The translations under genes and the position numbers were made by a program. The notes under the pieces were generated by a model that was not told the DNA's origin, did no database searches, and saw only the letters and a program-made list of their open reading frames with translations. Below are positions 40,922-51,209 of a stretch of 64,000 nucleotides of DNA, one piece after another. This stretch comes from Rhodocyclaceae bacterium UBA5602 (GTDB lineage: Bacteria > Pseudomonadota > Gammaproteobacteria > Burkholderiales > Rhodocyclaceae), in contig DILC01000044.1 in NCBI GenBank assembly GCA_002424865.1, positions 37,220 to 101,219 of the forward strand, in the 5' to 3' direction. Position 1 is the stretch's first letter; the number at the start of each line of letters is the position of its first letter.

Positions 40922-43831
40922 ATGGACACCATCAAAATTCGCGGTGCGCGCACGCACAACCTCAAGAACATCAATCTGGATCTGCCCCGCAACAAGCTCA
41001 CCGTCATTACCGGCCTGTCCGGTTCCGGCAAAAGCTCGCTAGCCTTTGACACGCTCTACGCCGAAGGCCAACGCCGCTATGTGGAGTCGCTCTCGGCCTA
41101 TGCGCGGCAGTTCTTGCAGATGATGGAAAAGCCGGACGTGGATTTGATCGAGGGCTTATCCCCTGCGATTTCCATCGAACAAAAGGCCACCAGCCACAAC
41201 CCGCGCTCAACGGTTGGCACGGTCACGGAAATTCACGATTACCTGCGCCTGCTCTATGCCCGCGCGGGCACGCCGCATTGCCCGGAGCACAATTTGCCGC
41301 TGACCGCCATGAGCGTCTCGCAAATGGTCGATCACGTCCTCGCCCTGCCTGCCGATACGCGGCTGATGATCCTCGCGCCCGTCGTGGCCGAGCGCAAGGG
41401 CGAGCAGCTGGAGCTGTTCTCCGAACTGCGCGCGCAGGGCTTTGTCCGCCTGCGGGTGGATGGCGAGGTGTATGACATTGACAGCATCCCCAAATTGGCC
41501 AAAACCAAAAAGCACACGGTGGCTATTGTCGTGGACAGGCTCAAAGTGCGGGACGACCAGCGCCAGCGCCTGGCGGAAAGCTTTGAGACCGCCCTGCGCC
41601 ATGCCGAAGGCCGCGCCCTGGCGGTTGAAATGGATGGCGGCAAGGAACATTTGTTTTCCAGCAAGTTTGCCTGCCCTGTGTGCAGCTATTCCTTGCAGGA
41701 GCTGGAACCCCGCCTGTTTTCATTCAACAACCCGATGGGCGCCTGCCCGTCTTGCGATGGCCTGGGGCAGATTCAGTTTTTTGACCCGGCGCGCGTCGTG
41801 GCCTACCCGCACTTATCGCTCAGCGAGGGCGCCATCAAGGGCTGGGACAAGCGTAACCAGTTTTATTTTCAGATGCTGGAGTCCTTGGCTGCGCACTATC
41901 ACATTGACACCACGCGCCCTTTTGAAGCGCTGCCGGAAAATATCCGCCACATCATTTTGTATGGCTCGGGCACCGAGCAGATCAGCTTCAAGTATCTCAG
42001 CGAAAAAGGCACACGCTTTGAGCGCAGCCACGTCTTTGAAGGCATCATCAACAGCATGGAGCGGCGCTATCGCGAAAGCGATTCCATGAGTGTGCGCGAG
42101 GATTTGGTCAAATACCTGAATCACAAGCCCTGCCCTGAATGCCACGGCCAGCGCCTGCGCCGCGAGGCACGGCATGTGTTTGTTGGCGGGCAAACCATTT
42201 CAGCTGTAAGCCACCTGTCGCTCGCCCACTGCCGCGACTTTTTCGAGACGCTCGCCTTGAGTGGGCAAAAAGCGCAAGTCGCTGAAAAAATCCTCAAAGA
42301 GCTCACCTCGCGGCTCTCTTTCCTCATCAACGTGGGCCTGAATTACCTCTCGCTGGACCGTTCGGCCGAAACCTTGTCGGGCGGCGAAGCACAGCGCATT
42401 CGGCTGGCCTCGCAAATCGGCTCGGGCCTCACGGGGGTGATGTATGTGCTCGATGAACCGTCCATCGGCCTGCATCAGCGCGACAATACGCGCCTCTTGG
42501 AAACGCTCATCCACCTGCGTGACCTGGGCAACACCGTGATCGTGGTCGAGCACGATCAAGAAGCCATTGAAGCGGCTGATTATGTGGTCGACATCGGCCC
42601 CGGCGCTGGCGAGCATGGCGGCCAAATCGTTGCCGAGGGCACGCCGCAGCAAGTCGCCGCGAATGAAAATTCTCCCACCGGCGCTTATCTGTCCGGTCGC
42701 CGCCGTATCGCCATCCCCGACTTTCGCACGCCACCGGATGCCGAACGCTGGCTAAAAATCCTGGGCGCGGCTGGCAACAATCTCAAGAACGTGCACCTGG
42801 AAATTCCCGTCGGCTTACTCACCTGCATCACCGGCGTTTCCGGCTCGGGCAAATCCACGCTCATTAACGACACGCTCTATGCCGCCGCTGCCCGCCATCT
42901 TTACGCGGCCACCACCGAGCCTGCCGCTTACCAGGAAATCACCGGGCTGGAGTTTTTCGATAAGGTGATCAGCGTCGACCAAGCCCCGATCGGCCGCACG
43001 CCACGCTCCAACCCTGCCACTTATACCGGCTTACTGACGCCCATTCGCGAACTCTTCGCTGGTGTGCCCGCTGCGCGCGAGCGCGGTTACGGGCCGGGGC
43101 GCTTTTCGTTCAATGTCAAGGGCGGGCGTTGCGAAGCCTGCCAGGGCGATGGCATGATCAAGGTGGAAATGCATTTTTTGCCGGATATTTTTGTCGCCTG
43201 TGATGTTTGCCACGGCAAACGCTACAACCGCGAGACCCTGGAAGTGCGCTACAAGGGCAAAACCATCCATGAAGTGCTGCACATGACGGTTGAGCAAGCG
43301 CGCGAATTTTTCGATGCCGTGCCCATCATTGCCCGGAAACTGCAAACGCTGGTCGATGTCGGGCTGTCGTATATCCAGCTCGGCCAAAGCGCGATCACCC
43401 TCTCAGGCGGCGAAGCGCAGCGCGTGAAACTCGCGCTGGAACTCTCCAAACGCGACACTGGCCGCACCTTGTACATTCTGGATGAACCCACCACCGGCCT
43501 GCATTTCCACGACATTGAAATGCTGCTCTCCGTGCTGCACCGGCTGCGCGACCAGGGCAATACCATCGTCGTGATCGAACATAATCTGGATGTCATCAAA
43601 ACCGCCGACTGGGTGGTAGACCTCGGCCCCGAAGGCGGAGACGGCGGCGGGAGAATTATCGCGGCCGGCACGCCGGAACAAGTCGCTAGCGTAGCTGACA
43701 GCCCGACGGGGGAATATCTGCAAAAAATCCTTCCCGCACCCGTCATGCGCACGGCCATGGACACCCCCAAGGTGGCTGCCAAAGCACCCCCCAAAGCCGC
43801 GACAAAAACCGGCAAGCATGGCGCAACATGA
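40922..43831 (+). CDS. uvrA: Excinuclease ABC subunit A
   Basis: A 969-residue damage sensor of nucleotide excision repair. Two ATPase units are seen: Walker [10 protein letters not shown] (about residue 32) and GVSGSGKST (about 640), signatures [12 protein letters not shown] and [12 protein letters not shown]. The zinc modules CPVC...CPSC and CEAC...CDVC are complete. The last 30 residues are a Lys-, Ala- and Pro-rich tail ([16 protein letters not shown]) beyond the usual end. I see no clear LexA box in the short gap to the divergent MFS gene. Confidence 0.98.
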   Translation: MDTIKIRGARTHNLKNINLDLPRNKLTVITGLSGSGKSSLAFDTLYAEGQRRYVESLSAYARQFLQMMEKPDVDLIEGLSPAISIEQKATSHNPRSTVGTVTEIHDYLRLLYARAGTPHCPEHNLPLTAMSVSQMVDHVLALPADTRLMILAPVVAERKGEQLELFSELRAQGFVRLRVDGEVYDIDSIPKLAKTKKHTVAIVVDRLKVRDDQRQRLAESFETALRHAEGRALAVEMDGGKEHLFSSKFACPVCSYSLQELEPRLFSFNNPMGACPSCDGLGQIQFFDPARVVAYPHLSLSEGAIKGWDKRNQFYFQMLESLAAHYHIDTTRPFEALPENIRHIILYGSGTEQISFKYLSEKGTRFERSHVFEGIINSMERRYRESDSMSVREDLVKYLNHKPCPECHGQRLRREARHVFVGGQTISAVSHLSLAHCRDFFETLALSGQKAQVAEKILKELTSRLSFLINVGLNYLSLDRSAETLSGGEAQRIRLASQIGSGLTGVMYVLDEPSIGLHQRDNTRLLETLIHLRDLGNTVIVVEHDQEAIEAADYVVDIGPGAGEHGGQIVAEGTPQQVAANENSPTGAYLSGRRRIAIPDFRTPPDAERWLKILGAAGNNLKNVHLEIPVGLLTCITGVSGSGKSTLINDTLYAAAARHLYAATTEPAAYQEITGLEFFDKVISVDQAPIGRTPRSNPATYTGLLTPIRELFAGVPAARERGYGPGRFSFNVKGGRCEACQGDGMIKVEMHFLPDIFVACDVCHGKRYNRETLEVRYKGKTIHEVLHMTVEQAREFFDAVPIIARKLQTLVDVGLSYIQLGQSAITLSGGEAQRVKLALELSKRDTGRTLYILDEPTTGLHFHDIEMLLSVLHRLRDQGNTIVVIEHNLDVIKTADWVVDLGPEGGDGGGRIIAAGTPEQVASVADSPTGEYLQKILPAPVMRTAMDTPKVAAKAPPKAATKTGKHGAT

Positions 43832-43844
43832 GATATTGCCGCGC

Positions 43845-43877
43845 ATGAGTTGCCAATGAGTTGCCAATGAGTTGCCA
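43845..43877 (+). repeat. Tandem repeat, 3 x 11 bp
   Basis: Three perfect units of ATGAGTTGCCA, 14 bases behind the uvrA stop. The number of units could vary between strains. Confidence 0.85.
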
Positions 43878-43890
43878 AGGGGAACGGTGA

Positions 43891-43915
43891 AAAAGTCGGC
43901 GCCGGCGAGACGGCA
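43891..43915 (+). repeat. Dispersed 25-bp repeat, copy 4 (intergenic)
   Basis: 23 of 25 positions match. It lies 13 bases after the tandem 11-mers. Confidence 0.78.
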
Positions 43916-44039
43916 TGAGGTATTGCGGCAAGGTATCGCAAAGTGCCGCAAGACGGCAAAATGAGAAAACACACGCCCAACAGCCCGTAGCGGCAACATC
44001 TTACCCCGTCAAAACCAGAACATCTTCCCTGCGCCGCTG

Positions 44040-44068
44040 TTGAAATCCAGCCTTATCCTGCGTATAGT
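44040..44068 (+). promoter_or_regulatory. Promoter of argDFG
   Basis: TTGAAA (44040-44045) and TATAGT (44063-44068) have a 17-base spacer. A start near 44075 would give a leader of about 90 bases before argD. Confidence 0.7.
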
Positions 44069-44086
44069 AAACAACGTGTTTTCAGC

Positions 44087-44126
44087 ACGGCGGCCCTGTT
44101 TATTCCTGGCCGCCGTATGTTTTTTT
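44087..44126 (+). terminator. Intrinsic terminator in the argD leader
   Basis: ACGGCGGCC and GGCCGCCGT form a perfect 9-bp GC stem over 12 bases, followed by ATGTTTTTTTA. It lies between the promoter and the argD start, so it may act as an attenuator. It would also stop transcripts from uvrA. Confidence 0.8.
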
Positions 44127-44163
44127 ATCCTGCTTTTTTAGCCAGCTTTAGCGGAGCACTTTC

Positions 44164-45348
44164 ATGCCGCATTTAATGAACACTTACGGGCGCCTTCCCA
44201 TCGCCTTTACTCATGGCGAAGGCTGCCGTTTATTTGACGAGCAAGGCAACGCCTACCTTGACGGCCTCTCGGGTATTGCCGTCAATACGCTGGGGCACAA
44301 CCATCCTCGGCTGGTTGCCGCCTTGAGCAAGCAAGTGGGCCGCCTGATCCACACCTCCAACCTGTACCGCATCCGCGAGGCTGAAGAAGCGTCGGATCGT
44401 CTGGCAAGCGTTGCGAAAATGGATGAAGTCTTTTTCTGCAATTCAGGTTGCGAGGCAAATGAAGCCGCAATCAAACTGGCGCGCCTGTATGGGCATCAGC
44501 AGGGCATTGAGCAGCCGGCCATTATCGTCATGGAGCAAGCCTTTCACGGGCGCACCCTAGCCACCCTTTCCGCTACCGGCAACCGCAAGGCGCAAGCAGG
44601 CTTTGAGCCGCTGGTTTCCGGCTTTATCCGTGTGCCATTCGATGACCTGCCCGCCATTGAGCAAGTTGCGCTAAACAATCCCAACGTCGTCGCCGTCCTC
44701 TTCGAGCCAGTCCAGGGCGAAGGCGGCATCCATAGCGCACACCATGAATTCATGCGCTCGTTGCGCACCTTGTGCACCGAGAAAAGCTGGCTGTTCATGG
44801 TGGATGAAGTGCAATGCGGCCTGGGGCGTACCGGCAAGTGGTTTGCCCACCAGCACGCGGGCATTTTGCCGGACGTGATGACGCTGGCCAAAGGCCTGGG
44901 CTCTGGCGTGCCGATTGGCGCCTGTTTGGCGGCGGGTCCTGCTGCAGGCGTGTTCAAGCCAGGCAACCATGGCTCCACCTTTGGTGGCAACCCGCTGGCC
45001 TGCACGGCTGCGCTCACCACCTTGCAAGTGATAGAAACGGACGGCCTGATCACCCGCGCCGCCGAGCTTGGCGACCTGATTTGTGAGGGGCTGGCGCACG
45101 GCTTGGCGGACGGGGAAAACTTGACGGCGGGTATTACGGAGATACGCCACAACGGCCTGTTGATTGGCGTGGAACTTGACCGTCCTTGTGGCGTTTTGGT
45201 GCAGCGCGCCCTGGTCAAGGGGCTGCTCATCAATGTCACGGCAGAAAAGGTGGTGCGCCTCTTGCCACCGCTCATCATGACGGACGCCGAGGCCAGCGAA
45301 TTGGTCGCAACGCTTGTGCCCATCATTCTCGACTTTCTCAAGGAGTGA
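44164..45348 (+). CDS. argD: Acetylornithine aminotransferase
   Basis: A 394-residue PLP enzyme of class III. The PLP lysine is in TLAKGLGSGVPIGA (about residue 244), the aspartate in MVDEVQCGLGRTGKW, and EPVQGEGG and GSTFGGNPLA are family motifs. It converts N-acetylglutamate semialdehyde to N-acetylornithine and may also act on succinyldiaminopimelate. Its stop overlaps the argF start region. Confidence 0.96.
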   Translation: MPHLMNTYGRLPIAFTHGEGCRLFDEQGNAYLDGLSGIAVNTLGHNHPRLVAALSKQVGRLIHTSNLYRIREAEEASDRLASVAKMDEVFFCNSGCEANEAAIKLARLYGHQQGIEQPAIIVMEQAFHGRTLATLSATGNRKAQAGFEPLVSGFIRVPFDDLPAIEQVALNNPNVVAVLFEPVQGEGGIHSAHHEFMRSLRTLCTEKSWLFMVDEVQCGLGRTGKWFAHQHAGILPDVMTLAKGLGSGVPIGACLAAGPAAGVFKPGNHGSTFGGNPLACTAALTTLQVIETDGLITRAAELGDLICEGLAHGLADGENLTAGITEIRHNGLLIGVELDRPCGVLVQRALVKGLLINVTAEKVVRLLPPLIMTDAEASELVATLVPIILDFLKE

Positions 45349-45350
45349 TG

Positions 45351-46280
45351 ATGACTAGCGCCCCGCCCCGTCATTTCCTGGAATTCAAAGACCTCTCGCG
45401 TGACGAGCTGGAACATGTTTTCATGCGCAGCCAGCGCATCAAGGCGCGCTTCAAGGCTTATGAGCGCTACTGGCCCCTGCAGGACCGCACGCTGGTGATG
45501 ATTTTCGAAAAAGCCAGCACGCGCACGCGGCTGTCATTTGAGGCTGGCATGCACCAACTCGGCGGCGCGGCGATTTATCTCAACACGCGCGACTCGCAAC
45601 TCGGCCGTGGCGAGCCGGTGGAAGACGCAGCGCAAGTCATCTCGCGCATGGGCGATATGGTCATGATCCGCACTTTCGAGCAGGCCATCATCGAGCGCTT
45701 CGCCAAAAATTCACGCGTGCCGGTGATCAACGGGCTGACCAATGAATACCACCCCTGCCAGATCCTCGCCGATATTTTCACCTTCATCGAGCATCGCGGC
45801 GCCATCCAGGGCAAAACCGTGGCCTGGATAGGCGACTCGAATAACGTCTGCAATACCTGGCTGCAAGCGGCCGAAGTGTTCGACTTCAAGGTTCACGTCT
45901 CCACCCCGCCCGGCTATGAAGTCGAGCCTGACCGCGTGGGCTTGGATGGCACGCAGCACTTTGCCCAATTTGCCGACCCGATGGAGGCCGCCCGTGGCGC
46001 GGATTTAGTCACCACGGATGTATGGACGTCGATGGGTTTTGAAGCCGAAAACGAAGAGCGCATGCGCGACTTTGCCGACTGGCAGGTGGACGCCGAAATG
46101 ATGCACATATCCGCCCCGAATGCGCTTTTCATGCACTGCCTGCCTGCCCATCGTGGCGAAGAAGTCGCAGCGGAGGTCATTGACGGCCCGCAAAGCGTGG
46201 TCTGGGATGAAGCTGAAAACCGCTTGCACACACAAAAAGCCTTGATGGAATTTCTACTCCTCGGAAAAATCAACGATTAA
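45351..46280 (+). CDS. argF: Ornithine carbamoyltransferase
   Basis: A 309-residue enzyme that makes citrulline from ornithine and carbamoyl phosphate. [13 protein letters not shown] binds carbamoyl phosphate, [11 protein letters not shown] and [11 protein letters not shown] are diagnostic. AGGAG at 45341-45345 favours the second ATG of the pair at 45348 and 45351. The first overlaps the argD stop. Confidence 0.96.
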   Translation: MTSAPPRHFLEFKDLSRDELEHVFMRSQRIKARFKAYERYWPLQDRTLVMIFEKASTRTRLSFEAGMHQLGGAAIYLNTRDSQLGRGEPVEDAAQVISRMGDMVMIRTFEQAIIERFAKNSRVPVINGLTNEYHPCQILADIFTFIEHRGAIQGKTVAWIGDSNNVCNTWLQAAEVFDFKVHVSTPPGYEVEPDRVGLDGTQHFAQFADPMEAARGADLVTTDVWTSMGFEAENEERMRDFADWQVDAEMMHISAPNALFMHCLPAHRGEEVAAEVIDGPQSVVWDEAENRLHTQKALMEFLLLGKIND

Positions 46281-46294
46281 CAGGAAAGCGATTC

Positions 46295-47596
<1,302 letters not shown>

Positions 47597-47620
47597 GCCA
47601 TCCAATAAGGCCTAATTTTC

Positions 47621-47830
47621 ATGTTCGGCATTTCGGAAGAGCAGATGGCCCAGTTTGGCATGACCTTTGGCCTCGCGGCCTTCATGCTTTACATGCTGTT
47701 CATCATTGGCGAGCTGGCCTGGAAATCCCGGGCAGGAAAATTAGGCACGTTTATTTTGTTCTTTGTCCTGGCGTTTGGCATGGTGGGATTCATTGCCAAA
47801 TTCATTATTCAGAAAATGTGGGGAATTTAA
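47621..47830 (+). CDS. DUF2788 small membrane protein
   Basis: A 69-residue protein with two hydrophobic helices (about residues 12-30 and 42-63). It belongs to a family of unknown role found mainly in beta- and gammaproteobacteria. It lies 24 bases after argG and 1 base before ppnP. Confidence 0.85.
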   Translation: MFGISEEQMAQFGMTFGLAAFMLYMLFIIGELAWKSRAGKLGTFILFFVLAFGMVGFIAKFIIQKMWGI

Positions 47831-47831
47831 T

Positions 47832-48143
47832 ATGTCGCAATTCGAATCTGTTGCCGTTACAAAAAAAGCCAATGTGTACTTTGATGGCAAGTGCGTGAGC
47901 CACACGATACAACTGGCTGATGGCACCAAAAAGAGTGTCGGTGTCATTCTGCCCTCGACGCTCACATTTAACACCGGCGCGCCTGAAATCATGGAAACGG
48001 TTGTCGGCACTTGCCGCTACAAGCTCGCTGGACAAGACTGGAAAACCTGCGCGGCTGGCGAGCAATTCAGCGTACCGGGCAATTCAGCTTTTGATATCGA
48101 AGTAACCGGCGAGCCCTACCACTACGTTTGTCATTTTGCCTGA
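47832..48143 (+). CDS. ppnP: Pyrimidine/purine nucleoside phosphorylase PpnP
   Basis: A 103-residue cupin-like protein of the YaiE/PpnP family, which phosphorolyses several nucleosides. [15 protein letters not shown] near the start, GVILP and the end [10 protein letters not shown] fit the family. The start ATG at 47832 is 1 base behind the DUF2788 stop. Confidence 0.92.
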   Translation: MSQFESVAVTKKANVYFDGKCVSHTIQLADGTKKSVGVILPSTLTFNTGAPEIMETVVGTCRYKLAGQDWKTCAAGEQFSVPGNSAFDIEVTGEPYHYVCHFA

Positions 48144-48173
48144 CAGTTTTTTTGCCCATAAGGAAGCTTAAAA

Positions 48174-48668
48174 ATGCCCTCATTTGACATTTCCTCCGAA
48201 GCCGATTTAGTCGCCCTGAAAAACGCAGTGGATGTGGCCGGCCGCCATATCGGCAACCGCTACGACTTCAAGGGCACATCGGCAAAAGTCGAATTCAATG
48301 AAAAGGAAAAATCGCTGACCCTCTTTGGCGACTCCGAGTTCCAGATCAGCCAGATCAAGGACATCCTGTTCCCCGAGATGGAGAAAAAGGAACGTGAGAG
48401 CACCAAGCGGCTGGACATGGGCAAAATTGAAACGGTGTCGGGCAACAAGGCCAAGCAGGAATTGAAAATCAAGATCGGCATAGAAACCGAACTGGCTAAA
48501 AAGATCGTCAAGCTCATCAAAGACAGCAAACTCAAAGTGCAAGCCAGCATCCAGGGCGATGCGGTGCGTGTCACAGGCGCCAAGCGCGATTTGCTGCAGG
48601 AGACCATTGCGCTGGTGAAAAAGTCGATTGAAGACTTTCCATTGCAATACGGCAATTTCAGGGATTAA
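48174..48668 (+). CDS. yajQ: YajQ family nucleotide-binding protein
   Basis: A 164-residue protein with two ferredoxin-like folds. It starts PSFDISSEADL and contains NRYDFKG and GDAVRVTGAKRDLLQ. Members bind cyclic di-GMP or RNA, and in Xanthomonas a homologue works as a c-di-GMP receptor. Whether that holds here is not shown. It probably closes the transcript that starts at argD or at ppnP. Confidence 0.93.
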   Translation: MPSFDISSEADLVALKNAVDVAGRHIGNRYDFKGTSAKVEFNEKEKSLTLFGDSEFQISQIKDILFPEMEKKERESTKRLDMGKIETVSGNKAKQELKIKIGIETELAKKIVKLIKDSKLKVQASIQGDAVRVTGAKRDLLQETIALVKKSIEDFPLQYGNFRD

Positions 48669-48731
48669 AACTTCAGGCATGCAGCGTGGCAGGGCGGGCA
48701 AGTTCCCATCCACGTGCCAAGCCAAAAAAAA

Positions 48732-49433
48732 TCAATCCGTTTTCAGCCCGCGTATCCAGCGGCTATAGAGCCGGTCTGCCACGTGGCGCATGCGCAAAAT
48801 TTTTTCATCCATTCCCGCGTACATTTGCTGCGGCGTTTGCACCGAGGCTGACGCCTCAACCCCCTCCTCATCCCAATGCCTGCCCCAAAGCCGGATCATG
48901 GTTTCCGTCATTTCGATATGGCACTGCATGCCTAAATGCACGCCGCGCACAAAAGCTTGATTCTCGCAATGCGCACTGCGCAAGATACGCAGTGCGCCTG
49001 GCGGCAAGCTGAAGGTATCACCATGCCAATGGAAAGCCTCAAAGGCCAGCGTATCGCCCACCCACGCATGGGCCAGGCCACCTGTGAACTCAACCCGCCC
49101 CCAGCCGATTTCCTTCACCGGGTTTGTCGTGACCACCCCGCCAAACGCCTTGCTCATCAGTTGCCCGCCCAGACAATGCCCCAGCACGGGAATGCCTTTG
49201 CCATCGGCCTCGCGGATCAAGTTCAAGGCAGGCGCTATCCACGGCAGATCGTCATTCACGCTCATCGGCCCACCCATGAAGCACAAACCGGAAAAACCAT
49301 CAGAAGTCGGCGGTGGCAAGACGCCGGTATCAATCGTAAACATCGTCCAGGGCAACGAGTGGCGCTCCAGGAATGTGGCAAAATAGCCTGCCCCCTCGTT
49401 GGGGCTGTGACGAAATATAGCGATGGGTTTCAT
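48732..49433 (-). CDS. Class I glutamine amidotransferase (GMP synthase-like domain)
   Basis: A 233-residue stand-alone amidotransferase. GHCLGGQ (Cys about residue 87) is the nucleophile elbow, and the His-x-Glu pair is in QCHIEMTE. It starts at the ATG at 49433, whose CATG also contains the ATG of the Nudix gene on the other strand. Residues about 36-44 (GVLPPPTS) are encoded by a weaker copy of the dispersed repeat. The partner enzyme or substrate is unknown. Related proteins hydrolyse gamma-glutamyl compounds. Confidence 0.88.
   Translation of the reverse strand: MKPIAIFRHSPNEGAGYFATFLERHSLPWTMFTIDTGVLPPPTSDGFSGLCFMGGPMSVNDDLPWIAPALNLIREADGKGIPVLGHCLGGQLMSKAFGGVVTTNPVKEIGWGRVEFTGGLAHAWVGDTLAFEAFHWHGDTFSLPPGALRILRSAHCENQAFVRGVHLGMQCHIEMTETMIRLWGRHWDEEGVEASASVQTPQQMYAGMDEKILRMRHVADRLYSRWIRGLKTD
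49302..49326 (+). repeat. Dispersed 25-bp repeat, copy 5 (inside amidotransferase gene)
   Basis: 21 of 25 positions match. It is read by the minus-strand gene in the same phase as the lpxK copy. This is one of the weaker matches. Confidence 0.55.
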
Positions 49434-50082
49434 GGTCGACTCTCTTGTTTTATCCGCCGATGGATTGTCCAAAGATGATTCTAGCGGAACCCTCATTTCT
49501 TTTTTGCGGCAGCGTTTCCGTGTCGGTTTGGTTGCGGCCGCCATTCGCGAGCCTTTGTTGAACGGCCAGGCACCGCTTGAAGCCGCGGTTTTAGTGCCTA
49601 TCGTATTACGCCCGACTGGCCCCACGGTGCTGCTCACCCAGCGTACTGCGCATTTGCGCGATCATGCCGGCCAAATCAGTTTTCCTGGCGGGCGCAGCGA
49701 AGCTTTTGACCCATCCCCTGAAGCCACCGCCTTGCGCGAAGCGGATGAAGAAGTCGGTTTATCACCCCGTCAGGTAGAAATACTCGGCAGGCTGCCCGCC
49801 TATCACACCGTGACAGGCTTTTGCATCACACCCGTCGTTGGCCTGGTCACCCCGCCATTGAATCTCAAGCTGGATGACTTTGAAGTGGCTGAGGTTTTTG
49901 AGCCACCGTTGGCTTTTTTAATGGATGCACAAAATCATCAGCGACATCAAATCGAATTTCAGGGTGCAATGCGAGAATACTGGGCGATGCCCTGGCAAGA
50001 TCGCTACATCTGGGGCGCAACTGCGGGTATGCTGGTCAGCTTGCATGATTTTTTATTCAACCCGGCAGCCGATGCACGCTAA
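49432..50082 (+). CDS. Nudix hydrolase, CoA pyrophosphatase type
   Basis: A 216-residue Nudix hydrolase. The box begins GGRSEAFDPSPEATALREADEEVGL, written here by its parts: GGRSE, then READEEVGL. The NuCoA motif LLTQRTAHLRDHAGQISFPGG marks CoA pyrophosphatases, which cut CoA to 3',5'-ADP and phosphopantetheine. The start at 49432 shares CATG with the divergent gene. A start at a downstream TTG (about 49465) is possible. Confidence 0.88.
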   Translation: MVDSLVLSADGLSKDDSSGTLISFLRQRFRVGLVAAAIREPLLNGQAPLEAAVLVPIVLRPTGPTVLLTQRTAHLRDHAGQISFPGGRSEAFDPSPEATALREADEEVGLSPRQVEILGRLPAYHTVTGFCITPVVGLVTPPLNLKLDDFEVAEVFEPPLAFLMDAQNHQRHQIEFQGAMREYWAMPWQDRYIWGATAGMLVSLHDFLFNPAADAR

Positions 50083-50198
50083 CCGAAGAAATACACGGCC
50101 TGCCTTGATTTCCGGCTACACACAAAAAATCAAGAACGTTTGTAACATGCCACTGATAGCATCAGCGTCACCCCATCAGCCTTTAATGAGATTTCCGT

Positions 50199-51185
50199 AT
50201 GGCCCTGCTCTCCATTCTTGCCGCACTTATTCTTGAACAGCTGCAACCGCTCCCGCTAAGCAAGCTCGTTCGCTCACCCGTCGCGCAGCTCGCGCGCTAT
50301 TTGGAACAGCACCTCAATGACGGCGTGCGCCTGCACGGCACGATTGCCTGGGTTCTGGGTGCCGCCTTGCCTGCATTTGCATTATTCATTGCTTTTCTGT
50401 TTTTTAAAAATACACAACCTTTACTGGCGCTCTTGCTGAGCATTGGCGTTTTATATCTCACCATGGGGTTTCGCCAGTTCAGCCACTTTTTTACCGACAT
50501 TCACCTGGCGCTCCGTGATGGTGATATTGATCAGGCGCGGCACATTCTGGCCGAATGGCGCGGGCAAAGCAGTGATCGCCTCTCCAGCAGCGAAGTCGCA
50601 CGCTTGGCCATTGAGCGCGCCCTGCCCTTGGCCAACACGCATGTATTCGCCCCATTACTGTGGTTCATTATTCTTGGCCCTGCGGGTGCTTTGCTTTATC
50701 GCCTGGCGCAGTTATATGACGAATACTGGCGCGGCGATGCAAGCGCTGTGAATCCAGTCCCTTCCCCCCATCCGCTCAGCGCGGCAGATGAATCCACCGC
50801 GCTGCACGCGTTTGGCTGGTTCGCGCATCAAGCCTTTTCTGCCATGAACTGGCTGCCCGTACGCGTCACCGCAGCGCTCTTTGCCATAGTGGGCAACTTT
50901 GAAGACGCGGTGAATTGCTGGCGCACGCAAGCCAGTGACTGGCCGGATAAAAACAACGGCATTTTGCTCAGCAGCGGCGCAGGGGCGATCGGCGTACAGC
51001 TCGGCCTGCCTGTGCATGATTTGCCACCGGAATTGGAACCCGATAACGAGCGCCCCGGTTTAGGCATGGGCGAAGAAGCTGACGCAGACTTTATGCAAAG
51101 CACCGTCGGTTTGGTTTGGCGCAGCTTGGTGCTGAGTTTATTAGTGCTGGCCCTGGTGCAGATTTCTGCCTGGGTTGGCGGTTGA
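50199..51185 (+). CDS. CobD/CbiB-like integral membrane protein
   Basis: A 328-residue protein with four to five hydrophobic helices. The start MALLSILAALILEQLQPLP, FTDIHLALRDGDIDQAR, and SSSEVARLAIERALPLANTH are like those of the CobD/CbiB family, yet true CobD motifs are poor. Such proteins lie beside thiolase genes in many betaproteobacteria and are also compared with AmpE. A role in B12 synthesis is not supported by the neighbours here. The function is unknown. Confidence 0.75.
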   Translation: MALLSILAALILEQLQPLPLSKLVRSPVAQLARYLEQHLNDGVRLHGTIAWVLGAALPAFALFIAFLFFKNTQPLLALLLSIGVLYLTMGFRQFSHFFTDIHLALRDGDIDQARHILAEWRGQSSDRLSSSEVARLAIERALPLANTHVFAPLLWFIILGPAGALLYRLAQLYDEYWRGDASAVNPVPSPHPLSAADESTALHAFGWFAHQAFSAMNWLPVRVTAALFAIVGNFEDAVNCWRTQASDWPDKNNGILLSSGAGAIGVQLGLPVHDLPPELEPDNERPGLGMGEEADADFMQSTVGLVWRSLVLSLLVLALVQISAWVGG

Positions 51186-51209
51186 TTTTTTTCATAAAGG
51201 AGTCCTGTC

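Larger units (their letters stand above)
43832..44163. other. Intergenic region uvrA / argD
   Basis: 332 bases. They hold an 11-bp triple repeat, a copy of the dispersed repeat, a strong promoter and a leader terminator, all listed separately. Confidence 0.7.
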
